Source of the DNA: Brachycybe producta
Taxonomy: Eukaryota; Arthropoda; Diplopoda; Playtdesmida; Andrognathidae
DNA length: 64,000 nt
Direction of reading: 5' to 3'
Assembly (NCBI GenBank): GCA_036925085.1
Contig: JAUPFP010000003.1
Location: 11,431,008-11,495,007, forward strand
Every line of letters starts with the position of its first letter. Within the stretch, counting starts at the first letter, position 1. The translations under genes were made by a program, and so were the position numbers. Positions 1 to 10,500 of the stretch are shown piece by piece. The notes below the pieces were generated by a model. That model was not told where the DNA came from and did no database searches. It saw only the letters and a list, made by a program, of their open reading frames with translations.

Positions 1-649
1 CCTGCTTAATAACAGGAGTAGCTACTTTCGTTTTCACTACACACTGTTCTTCTTGGTTTTTAACAAGAGTAGCTCCTTTTGAGACTACTACTTGTTCTTC
101 TTTAGTCTTAACAGGTGTGGTTACTCCTTTTTCCGCCAAACTCTGTTCTGCTTTATTTTTAACAAGAGTAGCCTCTCTCGAGACTACTACTTGCTCTGCT
201 TGAGTTTTAACAGGTGTGGTTACTCCCTTTTTCGCCACACACTGTTCTGCTTTGTTGGACATCTTGGCGTCGTTCGTTTTTGCAAACGACGTAGAGGCCC
301 CACTTTGCAGTGGTTTCCGCCGGCTCCCATCTTCGTAGATAGTACGGATTTGGATCCCATCTCCAAAGTCTGCTTTATGCGTCGGAGAGTCCTTTAGTTG
401 TACCGCAGCACAGCTCTGCTCAGGCGTTGTCGATTCCTCTTCTTTGTCGGCGTTTTGGCACGGGCTACCCAGACCTGGAGACATCCCCGCATGGTTGACC
501 GCAGCCATTCCAATAGATTCTCTCGTTATCTGGTCCCGTCGAACCTTGACGTCCACTTCTTCAGGTTTCGGCAACTCCTCTTCTTGTGGTCTCTCTTCAA
601 CATCTTTTCCGGGCGTCACTACTTTGGGTGCGAGTGGCGCCCCTAGTAG
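1..649 (-). CDS. pol: E1 pol, N-terminal part (partial)
   Basis: Partial pol frame of E1, open from the frameshift site to the window edge. I see no ATG at its start; the frame is entered through the slippery site at 649-655. The visible part corresponds to the domain between gag and protease in E2. It is a charged lead-in followed (DNA about 1-255) by degenerate 16-17-residue repeats that alternate an EQVVVSKGAT-type and an EQSVAKKKVTTPV-type sequence. At least five repeats are visible. Their order differs from that in E2, so this spacer is evolving fast. No catalytic domain is reached before the edge. Confidence 0.75.
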
Positions 650-655
650 TTTAAA
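611..655 (-). promoter_or_regulatory. E1 gag-pol -1 ribosomal frameshift cassette
   Basis: On the minus strand the gag frame ends in a U UUA AAC heptamer in the correct X XXY YYZ phase (655-649). Six bases follow, including the TAG stop, and then a 32-base stem-loop (642-611) with arms GGGCG-C-CACT and AGTG-A-CGCCC. A -1 slip puts the ribosome into the open pol frame. E2 has the same heptamer, spacing and stem. The layout is the textbook one; function is inferred. Confidence 0.75.
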
Positions 656-2112
656 GCCTTCTGGTGGTTTTCGAAATGAAAATAGTGCGTTTGATTATTA
701 ATTAATACCGGTACCATTTTCATCCCATTCGGTAGAACGTGGATTTCGTCAGCGCAGAAGATTTTCGGCGCCGTCGTTTCCGACGGTTCATCAACTCGGT
801 TGACTGGAGTTGGTGGAGTCGTCTTGTTCTCTTCCTTCTTCGGTTTTGGTTCATTGGTGCACTGGAACGCTCTGTGTCCAGGCTCCTGACACTGATAGCA
901 GATGAGTGGTCCAGTAGATCTTTTTCTCTGCTGGAATTTCTGTCCACCATCTTGATTCGTCTTCGTGTCCTGCGTCTTTTCAGACGTGGCCGTGTTCCTG
1001 TTCGTCCACGTCTGTTGTTTCTTCTGCTGCTGTTGCTGCTGTTTCGGTTGTTGAGGCTTCTGCTGCTGGGCCGGCTGGTTACCAGTAGTCGTCTTGTACG
1101 TCAACATATTCTCTTCTATCAGCTCTCCCTCAGTCTGGGCGGCAAACTTGACGAAGTCGTAAAGATTGTCCTTCGGTGCTCCAAACAGATGCAGCTTCAA
1201 AGATGGTAAAAGACTTTTCCTCAGGCTCGAAATCAGCAAAGAGTCGTCATCATTGGGATGTATCCTTCGATACATCTCTGCATACTCTTCTGCATAGACC
1301 TTAAAAGTTTCATTATCTTTTTGGGTCCTTGCGGACAGCTCATTTTTCATTCTCACTTTTTGGTCAGGTAACAGAAATTCATTTATAATTCCGTTACGCA
1401 TCATAGGCCAATTTATTTCGCCATATTCCAACCGAAAACGAGCAAGCCATTTGATTGCTCGTTTACGAAGGAGACCAGTAAAGTGACTGCATCGCTGCAG
1501 GGAGTTCCATTGGTGCGCAATCGCAATATCTTCGAACTCTTCAACATAAAGAAGTATGTTCTCAGATCCATCATACTTTGGAAAACCCTGAAGTGGATGA
1601 AGTGAATTCTTTTCAGAATATGGCGTCGGTCCCAGGTTCGGAGTCCATTCAGGAGCTTCGGCCCTGAGCTTACGCCCGGATTCTGTCGGTGATTTACTTC
1701 GTTGTCTGAGATTTCTTTCATGTGTGTGTTCAAGGTGGTGTGGAGTCGATTCTCCACATAACCGTCTTACCAATTCTTCTCGGCTCTCAGGAGTGGCGTC
1801 TTTCATGAGTTCAGCAAACCGATCGACCATCTTCAGCTCGTTGCTTCGTTGAGAGGCTTCAGAAGATGCTGCTTCAATCTTTAGTCGGGCGTCGGCTTGG
1901 CGTTCTTCTTCTTCGGCGCGTTTCTCTTCCTCCTGGAGTCGCTTCTCTTCAGCAAGGGACCTCAGCTTGTCCTCCTTCTCTTGCTTTCGTGTTTCTCGGG
2001 CAACACGGCGTGCTTCCCGAGCTTTCGCTCGTTCTTTTATGAGCTGATCACGTCGGCGTCTGTATTGGAGTTGCTGGGAGAACCTTGCGGTTATTCCGTT
2101 GGTATTCATCAT
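643..2112 (-). CDS. gag: E1 gag polyprotein
   Basis: Intact 489-residue gag of E1, starting at an ATG-ATG. The first ~110 residues are an Arg/Lys/Glu-rich predicted coiled coil. The middle (~170-340) is a Ty3/Gypsy-type capsid region (PLQGFPKYDG, FTGLLRKRAIKWL). A Gln/Pro-rich linker follows, then one zinc knuckle of form CX2CX4HX4C (CYQCQEPGHRAFQC). Gag should form the cytoplasmic virus-like particle and bind element RNA. The frame ends at a TAG within the frameshift cassette. It is closely similar to the 488-residue gag of E2. Confidence 0.9.
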   Translation of the reverse strand: MMNTNGITARFSQQLQYRRRRDQLIKERAKAREARRVARETRKQEKEDKLRSLAEEKRLQEEEKRAEEEERQADARLKIEAASSEASQRSNELKMVDRFAELMKDATPESREELVRRLCGESTPHHLEHTHERNLRQRSKSPTESGRKLRAEAPEWTPNLGPTPYSEKNSLHPLQGFPKYDGSENILLYVEEFEDIAIAHQWNSLQRCSHFTGLLRKRAIKWLARFRLEYGEINWPMMRNGIINEFLLPDQKVRMKNELSARTQKDNETFKVYAEEYAEMYRRIHPNDDDSLLISSLRKSLLPSLKLHLFGAPKDNLYDFVKFAAQTEGELIEENMLTYKTTTGNQPAQQQKPQQPKQQQQQQKKQQTWTNRNTATSEKTQDTKTNQDGGQKFQQRKRSTGPLICYQCQEPGHRAFQCTNEPKPKKEENKTTPPTPVNRVDEPSETTAPKIFCADEIHVLPNGMKMVPVLINNQTHYFHFENHQKALNY

Positions 2113-2286
2113 TATGTATCGTAATTTGTGTCAATTAAAAACGTAAAAGTGTTTCGAAAAATTTTTGTTTTGTTTCAAAATTGTTTGCACAATTGAATTA
2201 CGATAATTTTCGTGTTTTTCAACACGTTTCTTAGGGCAAAACGAGGTAGCAAGTTTTATAAACTACCCCGCACCTCCACCATATAT

Positions 2287-3275
2287 TGTGACGGACCTTT
2301 TTCCGCTAGTAGAATCTGCTCTTTTAGGTTGATACGAGCGAGTTTTCACTCGTATGGATAGTGAGTGGCTAGGTCACTAATTCTACTGGCCCGGGAGGAC
2401 TAGACCAATATAACGTCTATTTCGTGTCCTCACTAGTCTCTGGCAAAAGACTTCACAGTCTTGAGGATCTTTAATCTCTGTATCTCTCGGACTTTCGTCC
2501 GTAAATCTGCCCTAAGAATCGTGCAAAATATACTCACTCTCTTGTGTTGCAGGTTTGCACCTGTTGGGTCATCGAAGTATCCAAAAAGGTGAAGAGCTGC
2601 AATGATGAAATGCACAACCGCGGAATTTTAGTCAAAAACAATTAAACACCACTGTTTAGTTTAAATATAAAATCGTTGTTTATTTCGTAGATAAAAACAT
2701 TAAATGAATCGAACTGGTTTAAGAACACAACACATAGAAATAATAACATTCAAAATAATATCTAAAAACCTAGCCAGAATTGGGCATAGGTTCGTTATTT
2801 AAGAACTAACTGAAAATCCTTCAAAAATCTATCCCAATTTGGGCATAGATTCTCTGTTTTAAAAAATGCTTCCTTACATACAAAAACACGGCCTTTTTAT
2901 ACCCAAAAAGAGGATACTGAGAACACTTTCTCAGTAGCCCCTGATTGGGCAAAAACAAAAGTAAAAACCAAACTGGCCAATCAAAAGTGATTGACCAGTG
3001 GTCACCAAAATATTAGACACGTCACCCTTTTAATTAAAAGGGGGAAAAAACGAAAACAACTTCGAATTAAAATGATAAGAATCCACTCATGTGGAAGGAT
3101 AATACAATGGTAGAGAGGGGAGAACGATAAGGTCAAGCTAAAAATAGAATCTGGGTCAATCGGTACCTATTAGTACCGAGTGGCCCAGAAGCTACAAAAT
3201 ACACAGTGCCTACAAAATTAAAGAAAACAAAACGGCGCTAAATTAATAAAATAGCGGCGGCCCCAAAACGTCTCA
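2287..3275 (-). repeat. E1 5' LTR
   Basis: 989-bp LTR with TG...CA termini (TGTGACGGACC at the left, CGTCTCA at the right). It shares its first ~250 bases and its last segments with the E2 LTR, but the middle has diverged strongly, so E1 and E2 are different subfamilies. The adjacent internal sequence carries the same primer-binding candidate as E2. It is followed directly by (AT)5 and then the E2 LTR. Confidence 0.85.
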
Positions 3276-3285
3276 ATATATATAT

Positions 3286-4230
3286 TGTGACGGACCTTTT
3301 TCCGCTAGTAGAATCTGCTCTTTTTGGTTAATACGAGCGAGTTTACACTCGTATTGATAGTGGTTGGCTAGGCCACTAATTCTACTGGCCCGGGAGGACT
3401 AGACCAATATAACGTCTATTTTATGTCCTCACTAGTCTCTGGCAAAAGACTTCACAGTCTTGAGGATCTTTAATCTCTGTATCTCTCGGACTTTCGTCCG
3501 TAAATCTGCCCTAAGAATCGTGTAAAAATATACTCACTTGTACGTTGCAGGTTTGCACCTGTTGGGACCTTTTCGATGTATCCAAATAGGTGAAGACCTG
3601 CAAATGATGAATTCCCAATCGCGGAATTTTAAGTTTCGATGAATAAAAACACCACTGGCTTGGTTTAAATATAAAGATCGGTTTATTACGCAGATAAACA
3701 AAGTTGGCGAACTGGTTTTGCACACACATAAAAATATGACTTAGAAAAATATTTAAGAGAAAAGAACCGGGCCAAAATCGGCCATAGGTTCGGTATATAA
3801 ATCAGAAGTTTAAAAAGCGTTTTTGACATTACAAATGTAACTCTTTATATACCCTGAGAATCCACAAGTCGGATTCTCAGGGCACAATTCGATAATTGGT
3901 TAAAACAATATTTTGGACCAAATGGACCAATCAAGAGATTGATCCATTTGTCCAAAATCATGATTCATCCCCTGTTATCACACATAGGTGATAACAGGAG
4001 AAACGAAAACAAAATCAAATTAAAAACGAATAACTCCACTCATGTGGAAGTAAAAATGAGGGGGAACGAAAAGGTCAGATTGTAATCTCTAACCATATGA
4101 TATCTGGGTCACTTGGTACCAAAAGTACCGAGTGGCCCAGAAGCTAAATAAAGTACAGGGTGACGTTAAAAAAAACCCCAAAACGAAAAACGCTACATAG
4201 CGAAAATAAGCGGCGGGCCCAAACGTCTCA
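3286..4230 (-). repeat. E2 3' LTR
   Basis: 945-bp LTR, TGTGACGG...CGTCTCA. It matches the LTR at 12732-13676 base for base in the stretches compared by eye. It lies downstream of pol on the minus strand, next to a purine tract, so it is the 3' LTR. Confidence 0.93.
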
Positions 4231-4502
4231 CTCCCCCCGACTAAGCGGAAAGTACACTACTTTCCAAGACAATTCTCAAAAATCCCCCTCCCCCCGACTG
4301 GATCTAAATTGATAAGACCCAGGGGTATCACAGGTATTAAAAAAAAACAAACGTTTCGAAAAATATATAATTTGATTACAGGTTTTTTTTGATAAAAAAT
4401 TATACAAAATTTTCTAGAATAAATTAATTTCGACTAGAAATTAGACTCAATCATCGCACCCACTGGTCCGGCGATGACTCTGTTTCTTGTGGACATCTTT
4501 CT
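4231..4502 (-). promoter_or_regulatory. E2 3' untranslated region with polypurine tract
   Basis: Spacer between the pol stop and the 3' LTR. On the minus strand AGTCGGGGGGAG abuts the LTR (4231-4242): a good polypurine tract for plus-strand priming. A second, near-identical purine run (GTCGGGGGGAGGGGGAT) lies ~70 bases upstream at about 4285-4302, perhaps a secondary priming site. The rest is AT-rich with no ORF. Confidence 0.7.
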
Positions 4503-7500
4503 CTATGGTTCCGGCGATAGGTGGCCGCGTCGATCCCTCCTTCCGAACTCTCCTTCCGTCGTGGTCTCGTAGAGCCGCTCCAACGTCTCCAGCGGGACGA
4601 CAGTCGACCGCTCCAACGTCGCTAGCACGGTGGCCTCCACAAAGTCCAACATCCTGGTGGCGGAGTAGTCCCTCTCGATGGCCCTCGGCGAGTGGTGACG
4701 AAATCGTCGATCCTGGTTCCGATCAGGAATCAGGGTGGCCAACATCGTTTCGGCGATGAGTTCTAGAGTCCTGGTGCGGGATTGCTCCCGGATTCCAGGG
4801 TGGATCAGCTGAATCATGTTTGGTTCGTCGCTTGCATGAAGTGCGACGACGGCGGGATATCCTGGCGTCTCCAAAACTACGGCGGTCCAGAGGACATCTC
4901 TTCTGGGTCGTGGTCGTTCATTGGAAATCTCCCGTCTACTGTTGAACACTCCCAAATATCGGAGTGCGTGTCGTCCTCCGCGTCTAGAAAAGGAAACTAA
5001 ACCATTATTAAGGAGACGTAACTGACGCTCCTGTTCCTCTTCTGGTGTCGTCTTTGGGGGCGACGGTGACTTAGGTTTTGCTGCTGGCTTAGGGATCGCT
5101 CCCTGAGACGGCGCTCCTACTGGAATGGCAGGGTGTCCTCGGCATCCTTGAAATTGTTCATCCCGACGAGCTTTTCGGCGGGCAGCGGACCCCTGACCTT
5201 TCGGTCGTCTCATCTCTCTTGGTCGGTCCCTTGGCGGCGATTGACGGTCGAAGTGGACTTCCCTCCTCTTGTTCCCCTCCCGGACGACAGTTACTGTCGA
5301 TCTTGGCTTAAATGGAACAATGGGCGGTAGAGATTTGGACGATACTTCTCTTGGTGGTGTCGGGACCGAAATTGGCCCTGGCAGCACCAGTTTCTTTGCT
5401 AAATCTGGCCGGTATCCTCTCACGGTGGGCTCGTCCACTGTGGCCCAACTGTTGGCAGGAGATGCATCACGGACCGGCTTTCGGGTGGTCGGCAACACGG
5501 TGCCGACTTCCGGGACTTCTATGGGCTTTTGACCCCTCTTGATGCACTCTTCATTTTGTTTGGCGATCCATTCCTTCATGGCCCTCTTGTCTGCGTTGCG
5601 TTCTCCACGTGTGCGGCCCCGGCGGTTCGAGGAGTATAATTCTGCAGGTACTCCTTCGGCATCACTGCCGGGCGGCGTGTCCATCTCCTCTGGAGGACGT
5701 GGAAACTGCTGGGCTGGGTCTCTGGCGGGTCCCATGTACACATCGGGCTCGGGATTACCTAGCTGTGGAGGCGAAGATCTCATTAAGGGGACGAAACGAT
5801 TGATTAACTCATCTTCCGATTCGGGGCTCTTTCGCTTCTTAAAAGAGTTGCCCGAATCGTTCCGGTTCTTCTCTGAAGTTGAGGCATCGCTGCCTGAAGG
5901 TTTCCCAGCCGTGGTGGCTGCATCGGTCTTCTGGGCGGCGTCCTCAATCTCCATCACATCGTCATCGTGGTCGCTTCCGAATAAGGCGGTGAAATTGAAG
6001 GAATCCTCGCTGCTGGCTGACTCCTTTCCGAAAGAACGTGGCATCTTCTTCTTAAAAATAAACTTTTCGGCACTTGACACCTTAGAAAATCGCGAAACTT
6101 CACTTTCGCGTGCTTCTCTTTCAGAAGTGAATTTGAAAGTGGCGTCCAAAATGGCGGCGGCGTCCCCACGTGGTTCTAAGGGGTTGCCAAGTCTAATTTC
6201 CGGGTTAGAAGAGGCGGAGCTATTAGCTATTTCCGGTTTCTCTTCTTTTGCTCTTTTCTCGATTTCTCCCACCAGGCGGCGCTGTGCAAGGCGGCAAATT
6301 CGAATTTCAGCATCATTTGAAATTTCTTCTTGACTCTCTGGGTCTAATTTGGTCGTTTTAACGCCAAATTTCGCCCATCTTGGTGGTAAATTAGCTTTTG
6401 CATAATTTTTCTTCTCTCCACCACGTGTTTGCACACGGGAATCCAATTGGACTGGTTCTTTTGGAGCAGTTTTCCTTGGTCTCCCGCGTTTTCTTTTAGG
6501 TGGTTCCAGAGGAATTTCTGGAACTTCCTCTTCTTCTTTTTCAGAAGTTTCCGGATGAGTTTCTTGGCTGGCATCGGGGATAACTTCTTCTTCTTCTTCA
6601 CGATGAACTTCTGGTGTATTCTCAACAGGTAAGTTGTCGTCTGCTTCGTTGATAAGTTCTTCATCAGCGTCGGACTCTTCCTTGGCGCTGGTAGTCTCTT
6701 CAATGTCATCAGGTAAGTTTGTTTGAGGAGCCCTCAGGTCATTGGCCTCGAAATAGGGTCTCATTTGCTGAACATTGACGGTGTCTCTCATAGTCAGACC
6801 AGATCGAGTGACGTACTCAATCTCGTAGACTAGATCGGTTATCTTCTTTGTGACAAGGCAGGGTTCCTTGTATGGCCAGATAAGTTTCTGAGCCATTCCT
6901 GGCTTTGGCACACGATCTCTTATGAGCACTTTCTGACCCGGCTTATAGTCCGGAATCGTACGATGCTTCTCGTCGTAATTTCTTTTCTGCACCTCTTGGG
7001 CAGCTTCGATATTCTTCTTAGCAGCATCCAAAGCTGGATCGGACTGCTCTGCTTCGTCTGTTACGGGCGGTGGCACGATAGGAGCGCGTGGCATCATGTT
7101 GTCCAACGTGGTCCTGGGCTCGCGCCCGAACATCAATCGATATGGCGAAAACTTCGTTGAGTTATGTTCTACCAGATTGTAGGCCATAACCGCGTCACCT
7201 AATTTCTTCTTCCAGTCAGCCTGCTGCTGAAGGACATCCAAGTGACGTTTCACCACTTCCATGACTGTATGATTCGTTCGTTCTGCCAACCCATCAGCTT
7301 GTGGATGATAGGCGGTCGTGGCAGCGTGCTGGATTGCGTAGGTCTTGAAAAACGCTTGAGTCTCATTACTCAAAAATTGGGGTCCTCGATCAGTGATGAT
7401 CTTCTGAGGAACTCCAAATTCATTTACAATTTTATCTTTGACGAAGGCAATTGCTGCCTGAGCGGTTGCTCTTGCCACTGCTTTGGCGATGCAATACTTC

Positions 7501-10500
7501 GTCGCGTAGTCCACTGCAATCAAAATATGTTGAACTCCTCCGATTGACTTCGGAAGAGGACCAACATAATCCATCCCCCAACACTCTGTCGGTTTTCCCA
7601 CAATGATTGGTTGTAACAATCCAGGTACTTTTTGGTGCGACAGTTTGGTTCTCTGACAGATGTGGCACGACCTGACATAGTCGGCGACATCTGCTTTCAT
7701 TGTTTTCCAATAGAATCTCTTCTGGATTCTCTTCATCGTTTTGGTGAATCCGAAATGTCCGGCCTCAGGCACATCATGGAGCATCTCGAGAATCCCAATT
7801 CTCAATTGTCGGGGCACAGTACACATTAGTACTGGCACGGTGTCTTCATACTTTATGTGGTATAAAACGCCATCCACTATCGCAAACTTCTTGTGATAGG
7901 GATGCAGTCGATCTTGCTGGAGTGATTCTTTGATGAGGAGGAGTTCATCATCAAGGGATTGCTCCCGTTCCCACTGGAAATCGTTGTAGACAGTAAAGAT
8001 GTGAAGATCTTCGAGAGCTTCCATCTCTCCATTCTTCTGCTTCCCATTAGCAGGAACGTTGCTCTCGTAACGTGAGACACAATCGGCGTCCACGTGCGTT
8101 TTACCCTTCTTGTAAACTACCTCATAATCATATGGCTGTAGTTTCATCTGCCATTTACCCAATCGGCCATCTAAATTCTGTGCTGTTCTTAAATAACACA
8201 GGGCCTTATGATCGGTAAATATCTTGAATTTCCGGTTGAAAACGTACGGTCTGGCTTTTTCTATGCCATAAACGATGGCAAGACATTCTTTTTCAGTCGT
8301 TCCGTAGTTTCGTTCTGCTCCTTGGAGTTTTCGGCTATAGTAACCTAGAACTCCAGGTTTCCTTTCGTTTTTCGCATACTGATAAATTATGACACCAATC
8401 TGGTAATCGCAAGCATCAGTGTGCAAGGCAATTTCTGCCTCCGGATCATACAAAGTTAGAATCGGAGCGGAGCAAAGAGCCTTCTTCAGACCATCAAAAG
8501 CGACCTCGCAGTCGTCATTCCACTTGAAGTCCAGGTCCTTCTTGACTAGGGCTTGCATTGGTTTGGCGATCTTGGAGTAATTTTCAATGAAACGGTTGTA
8601 GTAGCCGGTCATTCCAAGGAAGCTTCTGACGTCAGTCACGTTTTTCGGTGCAGGAAATCCTTGAATCGTCTGCACTTTCTCTTCATCAGGTCGAATACCA
8701 AGAGCACTAATCTTGTGGCCAAGGTAGTTGATCTCGTCTTCTCCGAAGAAACATTTGCTGGGTTGAAGACTTAAATTGGCGTTCCGTATGAGCACCAAGA
8801 TATCTCTCAATCTTTTCATGAACTCTTCGAAGTTCTTCGCAAAGATGACGATGTCGTCTAAATAAACCAGGCAGGTCTCCCATTTGTGGCCTGCCAGTAA
8901 CAAATCCAAAGCACGCTGCATCGTCGCAGGTGCATTCATCAAACCAAACGGCATTCTGTTAAATTCGTAGAGGCCATTTGTGCATACGAAAGCCGTTTTT
9001 TCTCGATCTCTTTCTTCCACCGGAAATTGCCAATAACCTGATATTAAATCCAAGGTTGCAAAGATCGTGGCTCCAGACAGAGAGTCGAAAGCGTCATCTA
9101 TCCGTGGTAACGGATATTGGTCAGATTTGGTTTGAGCATTTAATTTGCGATAATCGACGCAAAATCGATGCTGACCATTCTTCTTCTTGACAATCACCAC
9201 CGGACTTGCGTACGGACTCTTGGATGGGCTAACAATGCCGGCGTCCAACATATCACGTAGTGTCGTCTTGATGATCTCTCTCTGAGCAGGTGAAGTACGC
9301 CGGAGCGGTTCTCGAACCGGCGGGTTTTCACCCGTGTCAATCACGTGTTTTGCCAAATTTGTCTTTTTCAAGTCGGATGTCTTGAAGGCAAAAATGTCTC
9401 TAAATTCTCCGAGAAGTTTCCGAATCGCCATTTGTTCTTCTCTCGAACGATTTGGATTGACATTCAGACTGTCTTGAAATTTGACATAGTCTTGCACTGT
9501 CACTTCGTCACTCTGTGCTTCAATTTTATAAATCGAGGGGCCCACAGGCACATCAAGAGCTGTAGTGGCGTCCTCGATCTCTGCGATCGTTTCTCTGGCT
9601 CCGAGGTGAATAACCTCTCCAGACGGATTGAAGATTTGAATTTGAAGGATAGACTTTCCTCTTCCTTCAATGATCCCAGGAGAAACTTTGACTCCTCTCT
9701 GCTGGAACGTGCTTTCGCACGAGTCGATGAACTGGAGACTACCTTCTTGTAGATCATCAGGAGCATTGACCTCGACGATTGCAACTTTTTTCGGATCCAG
9801 CACGAGATTCTGGACCAGACGTAGCTTAGCTGGCCCCTTATTCAGGAGTTTCTCTTGCAGATCTTCCTCTTCTTTATTCTTAAGATTTTCAATAAAATCT
9901 TCTGCTTTTTGGTTCTTTTGGAGAGTGTCTGGCAACAGTTCCTCTCCAAAGTACACTTTCTTCTTGTTCATGTCAAGGCAAAGGTTGAGGTCTTTACCGA
10001 GATCGTTTCCCAGCAAAGCCTCACGTCGTCCTTTGATGACAATCAGCTTTCCTCTGACAAGTTTTTCGGCGACTCGAATCGGCACGATGACTTGTCCCAT
10101 GATGTTTAATGGATTTCCTCCGGCGCCAGTCAAATTCGGCGGAAAAGGTAGCGGATCCATTACCAACTTCATCTCTTTGACTAGTGACTCACTTATGACA
10201 GAAGCTTCGGCACCACTGTCGGTAGTCATCACTAACTCACGACCTCCGAAGTTCACACGAACTTTGGGAGCCGTCTGCTCATCTTGTTGTTGGACTTGAA
10301 GTTCACGAGGCGTGACTGTCTCAGTCAACTTGGTCCAAACATCTTGTATTGTCTTCGAACAACACTGGTTTTTCAACCGACAGAGAAGACTAGACTCTGC
10401 AGCTGAATTAACAGGTGTGGCTACTTTCTTTTTCGCCACTCCATGTTCTGCTTTGGTTTTAACAGGAGTAGCTCCTTTTGAGACTACTACCTGTTCTGCT

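Larger units (their letters stand above)
1..3275 (-). mobile_element. Ty3/Gypsy LTR retrotransposon E1, 5' half (cut by window edge)
   Basis: Minus-strand element running off the left edge. In transcription order it has a 5' LTR (2287-3275), a leader, gag (643-2112), a conserved -1 frameshift cassette (611-655), and the start of pol (1-649). Everything visible is open, with no stop or frameshift, so the element may be coding-competent. It is a sister of E2 (3286-13676): gag is closely similar, but the LTR is a diverged, longer subtype (989 versus 945 bp). Ten bases of alternating AT separate its LTR from that of E2, so the two lie head to tail. The 3' half is not visible. Confidence 0.9.

Noticed and set aside
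739-1209. Leu/Arg-rich plus-strand frame opposite E1 gag
   Set aside because: Mirror of the Gln/Lys-rich gag linker; low complexity and antisense.
5539-6333. 264-codon plus-strand frame opposite the E2 pol tail
   Set aside because: Antisense shadow of the pol C-terminal extension; no start context, promoter or homology of its own.
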